Source: Streptomyces sp. L-9-10
Lineage (GTDB): Bacteria; Actinomycetota; Actinomycetes; Streptomycetales; Streptomycetaceae
Length of the DNA stretch: 64,000 nucleotides
Reading direction: 5' to 3'
NCBI RefSeq assembly: GCF_004151105.1
Contig: NZ_PHRF01000048.1
Location: 124,001 to 188,000, forward strand
In this document: positions 1 through 9,540 of the stretch, one piece after another
Layout of the letters: every line of letters begins with the position of its first letter
Position numbering within the stretch: position 1 is the stretch's first letter
Program-made: the position numbers and the translations under genes
Notes under the pieces: model-generated
Seen by the model: the letters and a program-made list of their open reading frames with translations, nothing else
Database searches by the model: none
What the model was told of the DNA's origin: nothing

Positions 1-1744
<1,744 letters not shown>

Positions 1745-1828
1745 AAAAGCCTCCTCCGTCGCCCCGTACGGTACGGAACGACCGTACGGAGTCGACGGGA
1801 GGGACTACGGGACCGCTGAAGTGGTTGC

Positions 1829-2482
1829 TCAGCAGCCGTTCAGGGCGCTCTGGAGGGCGCTCTTCTCAGCGGAGTCGATCTTCAGGTTGTAGTAGTACTT
1901 CACGTGCACCCAGGCGCGGACGTAGGTGCACTTGTACGCGGCGCGCGACGGCATCCACTTGGCCGGGTCCTGGTCGCCCTTGGACTGGTTCACGTTGTCC
2001 GTGACGGCGATGAGCTGCGGGCGGGTCAGGTCGTTGGCGAAGGCCTGCCGCTGCGCCGTGCTCCAGCTGTTCGCGCCCGACTTCCACGCTTCGGAGAGCG
2101 GCACCATGTGGTCGATGTCCAGGTCGGACGCGGCGGTCCAGGTGGCGCCGTCGTACTCGGAGTACCAGGAGCCGCTGACGGCGGCACAGCTGGAGTCCTG
2201 CTGGACGTTCGAACCGTCGCGCTTCAGCACGACCTCACGGGTGTTGCAGGCGCCGGACTGGGTGATCCAGTGCGGGAACAGGTCGCGGCTGTAACCACTG
2301 GAGGAACCTTCCGCCTGAACGGTCAGCTGGCCGAGGTAGCTGCGCGCCGTGGAGGCGCTGACCGGGGTGGGCATGGCGGCCTGCGCCGAGGGGGCGGTGA
2401 GCAGGGTGGTGGCGGTGGCGAGAGCGGCCGTGGCGGCGAGGACGCCTGCACGGGACATTCGACGCGCGTAGACACCGGACAT
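1829..2482 (-). CDS. Secreted HNH-type (DUF1524-like) endonuclease
   Basis: 217 residues. The ATG at 2482 is chosen because GGGAG lies just upstream; upstream in-frame starts lack a site. Residues 1-36 form a Sec signal peptide (Arg-rich start, Ala/Leu core, cleavage after AQA). The mature part has the beta-beta-alpha-metal signature DIDHMVPLSEAW (122-133, His125 likely catalytic) and the downstream block TDNVNQSKGDQDPAKW, as in secreted nucleases of the GmrSD-C/DUF1524 group. It has cysteines near 79, 99 and at the C-terminus, plausibly disulphide-bonded outside the cell. It stands alone between the PhoD-like gene and a divergent permease gene. A role in scavenging or degrading extracellular DNA is inferred. 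Confidence 0.88.
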   Translation of the reverse strand: MSGVYARRMSRAGVLAATAALATATTLLTAPSAQAAMPTPVSASTARSYLGQLTVQAEGSSSGYSRDLFPHWITQSGACNTREVVLKRDGSNVQQDSSCAAVSGSWYSEYDGATWTAASDLDIDHMVPLSEAWKSGANSWSTAQRQAFANDLTRPQLIAVTDNVNQSKGDQDPAKWMPSRAAYKCTYVRAWVHVKYYYNLKIDSAEKSALQSALNGC

Positions 2483-2876
2483 GTGAACTCCCTTGGAGTG
2501 GGGGGAACCTGACAGGACCATGCGGGGTGGTACGGGTGGAGCCGTGGGGGGCTGGACCATGCGGTACCTGGGCCGTACGTACGGGACCGTGCGGGGCCGT
2601 GGGCCCGGCCGCCATCGTGGTCGCGGTGGGTTTCCGGAAGGTGGGCTTCAGGTAACAGAGTGACGACATGAGCACGTCACATCAAGGGGGTCGGGGGAAT
2701 CGGCTCTTCCTGAGGGGTGGGCAATTGTGTTCTATCCGGGCGAGGTTGGTGAGATCGGCGCGGGGCGGTACGCCGGCGCGCGGCCGGGCGCGCGGGGCGG
2801 ACGGTCGTACGGTGCATGGCCGGGCTGTACGGGCCGGTGCGCCGTGGTGCGGCCGGGCGCGGCATAGGGTGGGCCC
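2483..2876. other. Intergenic region between divergent genes
   Basis: About 394 bases without a convincing gene. It holds the ribosome-binding site of the HNH gene and an inverted repeat GTGACG (2660-2665) / CGTCAC (2675-2680) that could be an operator. The region 2700-2735 is relatively AT-rich. The last bases carry the TAGGGT element of the permease promoter. The stretch 2500-2640 is rich in short GTACGG/GGGGC words but shows no coding pattern. Confidence 0.5.
2865..2870 (+). promoter_or_regulatory. Candidate leaderless -10 element (TAGGGT)
   Basis: TAGGGT fits TANNNT and ends six bases before the GTG start at 2877. No Shine-Dalgarno sequence is present, so a leaderless transcript is likely. 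No good -35 is visible. Confidence 0.45.
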
Positions 2877-3614
2877 GTGCTGCTGCGGGTCGATATCACG
2901 TTCGGGGTCGTGCTCGGCGCGCTGCTGATCGTGGCCGTGGCGGTGGCCGCGTTCGCCCAGCTGGGCCGGGCCCGCGAAATCGCCGTCGCCGGTGTCAGGG
3001 CCGCGGTCCAGCTCGGCGTGGTCTCCCTGGTGATCGGGTGGGTGGTCGGCGCCGTACCGCCGTTGCTCGGCTTCGTCGCGCTCATGTACGCCGTCGCCGT
3101 ATGGACCGCGGGCCGCCGGGTCACCGGCAACAGGACCTGGTGGTGGGCGGCCGTGCCGATCGGGGCGGGGGTGGCGCCCGTCATGACCGCGGTGCTGCTC
3201 ACGGGGGTCGTGCCGGCCAAGGGCATCGCGATCATCCCCATCACCGGCATCCTCATCGGCGGCGCGCTCACCGCGACGGTGCTGGGCGGACGGCGGGCGC
3301 TCGACGAACTGCGCGCGCGGCGGGGGGAGGTGGAGGCGGGGCTCGCCCTCGGGCTGCTGGACCGTGACGCGCGTATGGAGGTGGCCAGACCGGCCGCGGC
3401 GGACGCGCTGCTGCCGGGGCTCGATCAGACGCGGACGGTGGGGCTCGTGACGCTGCCCGGCGCGTTCGTGGGCATGCTGCTGGGCGGCGCGTCACCGGTA
3501 CTGGCGGGGGCGGTCCAGCTGTTCGTGCTGGTGGCGCTGATGGCGGTGCAGGCGGTGGCGGTCGGCGTGGTGCTCGAACTGGTGGCGCGGGGGCGGCTGC
3601 ACCGGGACGAGTGA
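2877..3614 (+). CDS. FetB/UPF0014-family ABC transporter permease
   Basis: 245 residues, GTG start. Hydrophobicity gives about seven membrane segments, with the family hallmarks GVRAAVQLGVVS (~39-50), YAVAVWTAGRR, GIAIIPITGILIGGALTATVLGGRRAL, and the LPGAFVGMLLGGASPV block near residue 195. In E. coli FetB pairs with the ATPase FetA in metal (iron) export. Here no ATPase gene is adjacent: upstream is a divergent nuclease and downstream a convergent HAD gene, so the partner must be encoded elsewhere. Family assignment is firm; the transported substrate is inferred. Confidence 0.85.
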   Translation: MLLRVDITFGVVLGALLIVAVAVAAFAQLGRAREIAVAGVRAAVQLGVVSLVIGWVVGAVPPLLGFVALMYAVAVWTAGRRVTGNRTWWWAAVPIGAGVAPVMTAVLLTGVVPAKGIAIIPITGILIGGALTATVLGGRRALDELRARRGEVEAGLALGLLDRDARMEVARPAAADALLPGLDQTRTVGLVTLPGAFVGMLLGGASPVLAGAVQLFVLVALMAVQAVAVGVVLELVARGRLHRDE

Positions 3615-3653
3615 GTCCCGTGCGCCGCGCCCGGCTCCACACCTCGCGCGATG

Positions 3654-3680
3654 CCGGGCCCCGGACACCGGGGGACCCGG
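3654..3680. terminator. Candidate bidirectional hairpin
   Basis: CCGGGCCCC and GGGGGACCCGG form a GC-rich stem between the convergent permease and HAD genes. There is no T-tract and pairing is imperfect. Confidence 0.4.
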
Positions 3681-3689
3681 ACCGGCGGA

Positions 3690-4364
3690 TCAGCCGAAGC
3701 GCAGCGCGATCTCGCCCGACGGCAGCGCTTCCACCCGGAGTCGGGTGAGGTCCTCGACATGAGCGTCCGGCGACATCGCCTTCGCGCGCGGGCCCACGCC
3801 CACCACGCGCATACCGGCCGCCCGTGCCGCCTCGATGCCGGCCTCGGAGTCCTCGAAGACCACGCAGTCCTCCGGCGCGAAGCCGAGGGTCGCCGCGCCG
3901 AGGAGGAAACCCTCGGGGTGCGGCTTGCTGGCGCTGACGTTCTCGGCCGTGACGCGCGTCGTGGGCATGGGGAGGGCCGCCGCCGTCATACGGGCGTCGG
4001 ACAGGGCGACGTTCGCCGAGGTGACCAGGGCGTGCGGGAGTTCGGCGATGGCGGACAGGAAGGCCGGGGCGCCGGGGATCGGGACGACCCCCTCCGTGTC
4101 GGCGGTCTCCTGGGCGAGCATGACGCGGTTGTCCGCGTAGTTCTGCTCCATGGGGCGGTCCGGGAGCAGGACGGCCATCGTGGCGTACCCCTGGCGGCCG
4201 TGGACGACCTTGAGGACCTCCTCGGGGTCCAGGCCGTGCTCGCGCGACCAGAGACGCCAGCAGCGCTCCACGGAGGCGTCGGAGTTGACGAGAGTGCCGT
4301 CCATGTCGAGCAGGAGGGCACGGGCGGTCAGGACGGACGTCGTGGTGGAAGCGGTGGCCGTCAT
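3690..4364 (-). CDS. HAD-superfamily sugar-phosphate phosphatase/phosphoglucomutase-like
   Basis: 224 residues. The ATG at 4364 is preferred because GGAG lies about nine bases upstream and HAD motif I, LLLDMDGTLV (Asp20, Asp22), then falls at the usual position. Motif II is LVTSANV, motif III is the Lys of SASKPHPEG and motif IV is CVVFEDSEAG. A helical cap with YATMAVLLPDRP lies between motifs I and II, placing it in HAD subfamily IA with beta-phosphoglucomutase and small sugar-phosphate phosphatases. A TATAAT-containing promoter-like sequence with an inverted repeat lies about 150 bases upstream. Substrate cannot be read from the sequence. Confidence 0.88.
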   Translation of the reverse strand: MTATASTTTSVLTARALLLDMDGTLVNSDASVERCWRLWSREHGLDPEEVLKVVHGRQGYATMAVLLPDRPMEQNYADNRVMLAQETADTEGVVPIPGAPAFLSAIAELPHALVTSANVALSDARMTAAALPMPTTRVTAENVSASKPHPEGFLLGAATLGFAPEDCVVFEDSEAGIEAARAAGMRVVGVGPRAKAMSPDAHVEDLTRLRVEALPSGEIALRFG

Positions 4365-4508
4365 CGGCGGACTCCAGAGCGCGGAAGCAGAGGCAAGCGG
4401 GGCCGGCAGGGCGAGCGGGGTGGGGCGGGACGAGAAGGACGCGCGGTGTGAGCGGTGCGGGCGGGACAAGTGGCTCCGCCCGCCGGTCAGGGTGAACGGG
4501 CGGAACCA

Positions 4509-4531
4509 CTTTGTTTCGTCATTATACAAAG
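4509..4531 (-). promoter_or_regulatory. Promoter-like TATAAT within an inverted repeat
   Basis: On the minus strand a perfect TATAAT (4526-4521) lies in one of the few AT-rich patches of the region. It overlaps CTTTGT (4509-4514) / ACAAAG (4526-4531), a perfect six-base inverted repeat with an eleven-base spacer. This suggests a repressor site over the -10 of the HAD gene. The -35 is poor. Confidence 0.5.
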
Positions 4532-4535
4532 CGGC

Positions 4536-5423
4536 TCAGTGGCGGCGACCGGCACCCCTGGTGTCGGCCTCCAGGGCCCGCCTGGTGTGCGGTCCGTAGA
4601 CGCCCCGAGGATCACCGTCAATCTGTTTGTACGACTGATAGAGCGTGACGGCACCCGCAACGCGGTCGTCGTACCGGCCGTCGGGGTCGCCGCGGAAGAG
4701 CCGGATCTCCGCCAGGCGCAGCTGAAGCCTCACGACCTCCGGCCCGGAGTCGCCCGGTCCGAGCGAGGTGCCCGCCGGTGTCCGGTCGGGCTCCCGCGAC
4801 GGCTCGTTCACGGGCTCCGGGGCGGAGGGTGAGGCCGACTTCGTGCCGGCCGGCCGTGACGCGCTCGGGGCCGGGGCGGGCGGCGGGGGCGCGGCGGCCG
4901 GTGGTGTCGCCGACGGGGTCGGTGTCGGGGTCGGTGGGGGCGTCACCGGCGGCGAGGTGTCCGCCGGGCTCATCGACGGCAGCCAGGTGTGCGCCGCGTC
5001 GGGCCGCGCCCGTTCCTCTCCGGCGTCCTGCGAGAGGACCTTCCCGGCGAACGCCACGGTGCCGATCACCGCCACCGCCGCGGCGCCGATCGCCACCGCT
5101 CGGTACGGCTTGCGCCGGACGGGCGGCGGCGCCGGATGATCCTCGCCGGCTCCGGCCGGTGGCGGCGGCGCGGCGGGGCCGCCCGCCGGCGCGAGCGGCG
5201 GCAGCGGGCCCGCCGTACGGAACGACCGCGGCGGCTCGGACTGCGCGTCGAACGTCACGTACGGCCGTATCCGCAGCGGATCGAAATCCTCGGCCGCCGC
5301 GATCTCCGCCGCCCGCCCCGCCGCGTTCCCCGCCGCCGTCCCTTTCGCGTTCCCGCAGTCGCAGCCGGGTCTGTCGTCCGCGGCCCGCGGCGTACCGCAA
5401 TCGGGACAGAGCTGTCCGGTCAA
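4536..5423 (-). CDS. Zinc-ribbon, single-TM, peptidoglycan-binding-domain protein
   Basis: 295 residues. TTG at 5423 is the best start: GGGGAGGGG precedes it at normal spacing and the next residues begin a zinc ribbon, CPDCG...CDCG. Then come an acidic/Pro-rich stretch, one membrane helix (AVAIGAAAVAVIGTVAFAG, ~120-140), a long Thr/Pro/Ser linker, and a C-terminal peptidoglycan-binding_1 domain (GDSGPEVVRLQLRL ... YDDRVAGAVTLYQ ... GVYGPHTRRAL). The layout puts the ribbon in the cytoplasm and the binding domain in the wall, which would link wall state to something inside. Partners are unknown. Confidence 0.85.
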   Translation of the reverse strand: MTGQLCPDCGTPRAADDRPGCDCGNAKGTAAGNAAGRAAEIAAAEDFDPLRIRPYVTFDAQSEPPRSFRTAGPLPPLAPAGGPAAPPPPAGAGEDHPAPPPVRRKPYRAVAIGAAAVAVIGTVAFAGKVLSQDAGEERARPDAAHTWLPSMSPADTSPPVTPPPTPTPTPSATPPAAAPPPPAPAPSASRPAGTKSASPSAPEPVNEPSREPDRTPAGTSLGPGDSGPEVVRLQLRLAEIRLFRGDPDGRYDDRVAGAVTLYQSYKQIDGDPRGVYGPHTRRALEADTRGAGRRH

Positions 5424-5637
5424 CGTGGGTCCCCTCCCCTTGAACTGCCGCCGATTATGCAGCCCGTATCCGAACGGAGTGCGACGCACGGGCGTCCCGG
5501 TGGGACCCCGGCGCGCGCGGAGCGCGTGAGGGGTAGGTGCCTCGTAGGGCATAACGGGACAGAACGGTTCGAAGCGGCCAGGATGGAGATTCGGCGAACC
5601 CGAGGAGATGCCCCATGGCTCAGAAGGAGATACCCCC

Positions 5638-7731
5638 ATGGCCCAGGAAGTGAGTACCCCGACCCTGAGTCCGGTCCCCGGCGAGGGCCAGAACCCGCGC
5701 GGGGTCCTCGTCGCCATCGGCGCTCTGCTGCTCGGCCTGCTGCTCGCCTCGCTCGACCAGACCATCGTCTCCACCGCGCTGCCGACCATCGTCAGCGACC
5801 TCGGCGGCCTGGAGCATCTGTCCTGGGTGGTCACCGCCTATCTGCTGGCCTCGACCGCCGCCACGCCCCTCTGGGGCAAACTCGGTGACCAGTACGGCCG
5901 CAAGAAGCTCTTCCAGATCGCGATCGTCATCTTCCTCATCGGATCCGCGCTCTGCGGCATCGCCCAGAACATGCCCCAGCTCATCGGCTTCCGCGCACTC
6001 CAGGGGCTGGGCGGCGGCGGGCTGATCGTGCTGTCGATGGCGATAGTCGGCGACATCGTGCCGCCGCGCGAACGCGGCAAGTACCAGGGCCTGTTCGGGG
6101 CCGTGTTCGGCGCGACCAGTGTGCTCGGCCCGCTGCTCGGCGGCTTCTTCACCCAGTCGCTCAGCTGGCGCTGGGTCTTCTACATCAATCTGCCCATAGG
6201 CATCGTCGCCCTGCTCGTCATCGCGGCCGTGCTGCGCATCCCGGTGCGCAGGACCGCGCACGCCATCGACTACCTCGGCACCTTCCTGATCGCGTCCGTC
6301 GCCATCTGCCTCGTGCTCGTCGCCTCGCTCGGCGGCACCACCTGGGCATGGGGCTCGCCCGAGACCATCGGACTCGCGCTCCTCGGGCTGCTGCTCCTCG
6401 CCGTCTTCGTACGGGTCGAGCGGCGCGCGGCCGAACCCGTACTGCCGCTGCGGCTCTTCCGGCTCAGGACCTTCACGCTGGTCGCGCTCATCAGCTTCAT
6501 CGTCGGCTTCGCGATGTTCGGCGCGATGACCTATCTGCCGACGTTCCTCCAGGTGGCGCAGGGCGTGAGCCCCACCCTGTCCGGGGTGCACCTGCTGCCC
6601 ATGGTGCTCGGACTGCTGATCACCTCCACCCTCTCCGGGCAGATCGTCAGCCGCACCGGCCGCTGGAAGGTCTTCCCCGTCCTCGGCACCGGCATCACCG
6701 CCGTCGGACTCCTGCTGCTCCACCAGCTCACCGAGTTCACCGGCACCTGGGTGATGAGCGTCTATCTCTTCGTCTTCGGCGCCGGTCTTGGCCTGGTCAT
6801 GCAGATCCTCGTGCTGGCCGTCCAGAACTCCGTCAGCTACCAGGACCTCGGCGTCGCCACCTCGGGCGCGACGTTCTTCCGCTCCATCGGCGCCTCCTTC
6901 GGCGTCGCCGTCTTCGGCACGATCTTCAGCAACCTGCTCAGCGGCAAGATCAACGCCGCGCTGGCCGGCCGGACGCTGCCGCCGGGCGTGGCACCGGCCG
7001 ACATCTCGTCCGACCCGCACGCCATCGGCCGGCTGCCGGCCGCGCTGCGGCCCCCCGTACTGCACGCGTTCGCGACCTCCATCACCGACGTCTTCCTGTA
7101 CGCCGTGCCGGTCGTGCTCCTCGCCTTCCTCGTCGCGTGGTTCCTCAAGGAGGACAAGCTGCGCGGCTCGGTGACGGCTCCGGAGATCACCGAGACCCTG
7201 GCGTCCAACCCCGTCGAGCGCTCCTCGCGCGACGAGTGCGCCCGCGCCCTGTCGCTCCTCGGCACCCGCGAGGGCCACCGGCGGATCTACGAGACGATCG
7301 GCGAGAAGACGGGGTACGACCTGCTCCCGGCGGCCAGTTGGCTGCTGCTGCGCATCCGGCGCCATGGCTCGGTCGAACCCGCCCTGCTCGCGGACGTCAC
7401 GCCCGTACCGCTCAGGACCATCACCGACGCGTCCCGGCAGCTGGAGATCCGGGGGCTGGCGCGGCGCGAGGGGCTGGGGCTGAGGCTCAGCGACCGGGGC
7501 GCGCGGGCGGCGGAGGTTCTGGCGAAGGCGCGCGAGGATTCCCTGTCGGAGTTGCTGGGCGACTGGTGGGGGCCCGACCGGCCGACCGATCTGGTGGCGC
7601 TGGTGCACGAGCTGACCAGCGAGATGTGCGGCTCGGACGGCGAACGGCCACGCGTCCCCGGACCGCCCGGGGACCATGTCGCCCGACCGCCCGACCGCCC
7701 GTCGGGCCACGTCGCCCGACCGCCGGTCTGA
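5638..7731 (+). CDS. DHA2-type MFS exporter with C-terminal MarR-like domain
   Basis: 697 residues. The ATG at 5638 is chosen because AAGGAG lies ten bases upstream; an ATG thirty bases earlier has weaker spacing. Residues ~20-510 give fourteen membrane segments of the EmrB/QacA type, with LDQTIVSTALPTI in TM1, GKLGDQYGRKK in loop 2-3 and the antiporter motif C region near GAVFGATSVLGPLLGG. About 170 further residues follow, resembling a MarR winged helix: DLLPAASWLLLRIRRHG, RTITDASRQLEIRGLARREG and LRLSDRGARAAEVL. The tail carries two copies of HVARPP. Drug efflux is known for the family; a membrane-tethered regulatory role for the tail is inference. Confidence 0.9.
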   Translation: MAQEVSTPTLSPVPGEGQNPRGVLVAIGALLLGLLLASLDQTIVSTALPTIVSDLGGLEHLSWVVTAYLLASTAATPLWGKLGDQYGRKKLFQIAIVIFLIGSALCGIAQNMPQLIGFRALQGLGGGGLIVLSMAIVGDIVPPRERGKYQGLFGAVFGATSVLGPLLGGFFTQSLSWRWVFYINLPIGIVALLVIAAVLRIPVRRTAHAIDYLGTFLIASVAICLVLVASLGGTTWAWGSPETIGLALLGLLLLAVFVRVERRAAEPVLPLRLFRLRTFTLVALISFIVGFAMFGAMTYLPTFLQVAQGVSPTLSGVHLLPMVLGLLITSTLSGQIVSRTGRWKVFPVLGTGITAVGLLLLHQLTEFTGTWVMSVYLFVFGAGLGLVMQILVLAVQNSVSYQDLGVATSGATFFRSIGASFGVAVFGTIFSNLLSGKINAALAGRTLPPGVAPADISSDPHAIGRLPAALRPPVLHAFATSITDVFLYAVPVVLLAFLVAWFLKEDKLRGSVTAPEITETLASNPVERSSRDECARALSLLGTREGHRRIYETIGEKTGYDLLPAASWLLLRIRRHGSVEPALLADVTPVPLRTITDASRQLEIRGLARREGLGLRLSDRGARAAEVLAKAREDSLSELLGDWWGPDRPTDLVALVHELTSEMCGSDGERPRVPGPPGDHVARPPDRPSGHVARPPV

Positions 7732-7780
7732 CGGTCCGTCAGGCCGCTCGTCCGACCGCCCGTCCGGTCCTCCGTCCGGC
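7661..7780 (+). repeat. Degenerate CCGACCGCCCG repeats
   Basis: Irregular repeats of CCGACCGCC(CG) run across the 3' end of the MFS gene, where they encode the HVARPP copies, and into the following intergenic stretch. Confidence 0.5.
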
Positions 7781-7922
7781 GGCCCGTTGTTGGCCGCGCC
7801 CGCATCCGGCTGTTTGAGGAGTGGAATCGGGGCAACCCGAGGGGAAGAGCGATCCGTCACCCTCGGTGCCGTGTCGTGCACGACGGGCCCTGGCCCAGCC
7901 GAGCCGGAACAGGAAGGCAGAC

Positions 7923-8546
7923 ATGTCCACCGTACTGATCGTCGCAGCCCTGACCGTGGCCCTTGTGAGCGTGGTGGCCGCGGTCCTGTACGCGGGAGCC
8001 GGCAGGGGAGGCGGGCGCGGCGGGAGGATCGGGCGCGGAGGACTGAAGCGCCGGTTCGGCCCCGAGTACGAGCGCGTCCTCGCCCGGCACGACGGCGACT
8101 CCAAGGCCGCCGAACGTGAACTGGCCGCGCGGGTCGAACGCCACGGCGGCCTGCGTCCGCGCACTCTCGCCGGGGAACGGCGCGAACAGTACGTGGCCCA
8201 CTGGGCCGGTCTCCAGGAGCGCTTCGTCGACTCCCCGCGCGAAGCGGTCACGGCGGCCGACGAGTTGGTGGTCCGGCTGGCGGAGGAGCGCGGCTATCCC
8301 GCGGGCGACCGCCGCGACGACCAGTTCGACGCCCTCTCCGTCCATCTTCCGCACCAGGTGAACGGATACCGCGTGCTGCGTCACATGGCCGCGGAAGAGG
8401 GGCGCACCGCGAGCACGGAGGAGCTGCGCGAGGCGATCGTCGGCGCGCGTGAGCTGTTCGAGCGGCTGATCCTCGCCCACGCCGGGGACGGCGCGGTGGG
8501 CCGCCCCCGTCGCGTCGGCCGCAACCGCGACCTCCTGCGGAGCTGA
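7923..8546 (+). CDS. N-terminally membrane-anchored hypothetical protein
   Basis: 207 residues. The ATG at 7923 has AGGAAGG just upstream. Residues 3-25 form one membrane helix, followed by a Gly/Arg-rich basic stretch (stop-transfer) and a charged helical cytoplasmic region with GPEYERVLARHDGD, LPHQVNGYRVLRHMAAE and HAGDGAVGRPRR. The FGPEYER...GD..AAERELAARVERH pattern recurs in Streptomyces single-TM proteins of unknown role. A strong hairpin terminator follows. No function can be assigned. Confidence 0.75.
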   Translation: MSTVLIVAALTVALVSVVAAVLYAGAGRGGGRGGRIGRGGLKRRFGPEYERVLARHDGDSKAAERELAARVERHGGLRPRTLAGERREQYVAHWAGLQERFVDSPREAVTAADELVVRLAEERGYPAGDRRDDQFDALSVHLPHQVNGYRVLRHMAAEEGRTASTEELREAIVGARELFERLILAHAGDGAVGRPRRVGRNRDLLRS

Positions 8547-8571
8547 CGCGGAGGCCGACGGCAGCAGACTC

Positions 8572-8605
8572 GGAGGCGGCGGGCAAGGGACGGCCCGCCG
8601 CCTCC
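8572..8605. terminator. Strong bidirectional hairpin terminator
   Basis: GGAGGCGGCGGGC (8572-8584) and GCCCGCCGCCTCC (8593-8605) pair perfectly over 13 bp with an eight-base loop, between the convergent genes ending at 8546 and 8644. Confidence 0.8.
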
Positions 8606-8643
8606 GTCCTTGTGTTCCCGGGGTCCGGCCGCCCGCGGCCGGG

Positions 8644-9312
8644 TCAGCCGAGTACGCGGGCGAGCGCGAAGCCGTCGTACCCCTTGGACCCCACCGTCTG
8701 CACCGCGGTCGCCGACAGCCGCGGGTGCTCCGCGATCAGTTCGATCGCGCGCCGCGTGCCCAGCACGGCGGCGTCGGTGCTGTCCGCGTCGGCGACCGCC
8801 CCGTTCCGTACGACGTTGTCGACGATGATCACGCTGCCGGGACGCGTGAGCTTCAGCGCCCACTCCACATAGTGCGGATTGTTCTTCTTGTCCGCGTCGA
8901 TGAAGACGAGATCGAAGGGGCCCGCGTCCTCGGCCGCGAGAACGGGCAGCGACTCCAGCGCGGGCCCCGTCCTGACCTCGGTGATCTTGTCGAGGCCCGC
9001 GTGCGCGAGATTGGCGCGGGCCACCTCCGCGTGGGCGGGGTCGTACTCCAGCGAGATCAGCTTGCCGTCCTCCGGCAGCGCGCGGGCCAGCCAGATGGTG
9101 CTGTAGCCGCCGAGTGTGCCGATTTCGAGGATCCTGCGCGCGCCCTGGAGGCGGGCCAGCAGGTGCAGCAACTTGCCCTCGTTCGGGGCGACGTTGATGG
9201 CGGGCAGACCGGCCGCGTCGCTCGCGGCGAGGGCGGCGGAGAGCGCTTCGTCGGCGGGTACGAGCTGATCGGTGAAGTAGCGCTCGACCGCGTTCCACTG
9301 CTCCTGGGACAT
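8644..9312 (-). CDS. SAM-dependent O-methyltransferase (catechol-OMT-like)
   Basis: 222 residues; ATG at 9312 with GAAAGG upstream. It matches the class I O-methyltransferase_3 family: the SAM-binding motif ILEIGTLGGYSTIWLARALP (near 65-84), an acidic ribose ligand in LISLEYDPAHAE, DLVFIDADKKNNPHYVEWAL (metal-binding Asp and Asn), and GSVIIVDNVVRNG. The Mg-dependent catechol-like or caffeoyl-CoA-like mechanism follows from the family. It is monocistronic, convergent with the preceding gene and divergent from the GT87-PAP2 gene. The phenolic substrate is unknown. Confidence 0.9.
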   Translation of the reverse strand: MSQEQWNAVERYFTDQLVPADEALSAALAASDAAGLPAINVAPNEGKLLHLLARLQGARRILEIGTLGGYSTIWLARALPEDGKLISLEYDPAHAEVARANLAHAGLDKITEVRTGPALESLPVLAAEDAGPFDLVFIDADKKNNPHYVEWALKLTRPGSVIIVDNVVRNGAVADADSTDAAVLGTRRAIELIAEHPRLSATAVQTVGSKGYDGFALARVLG

Positions 9313-9540
9313 GAGGGCCTTTCGTCGGTACGGGAGGTGACTGAGTGGTGACAGGGATACCGGAATCATTGTCCGTCGCCGGCCCGTCCCGTTGTCCTCG
9401 CAAGTCCGGAAATCATGGGCATCAGGACAAAACATGGATGACAGTCAGGCGAAGAGGGGGTTGCCTGAGTCTTCCCGACAGGGCAGTGCGAGGCTCTGTG
9501 CCTCAGGGACGGCGTTAATCGGACGGAGGGTCGGCGCGGC

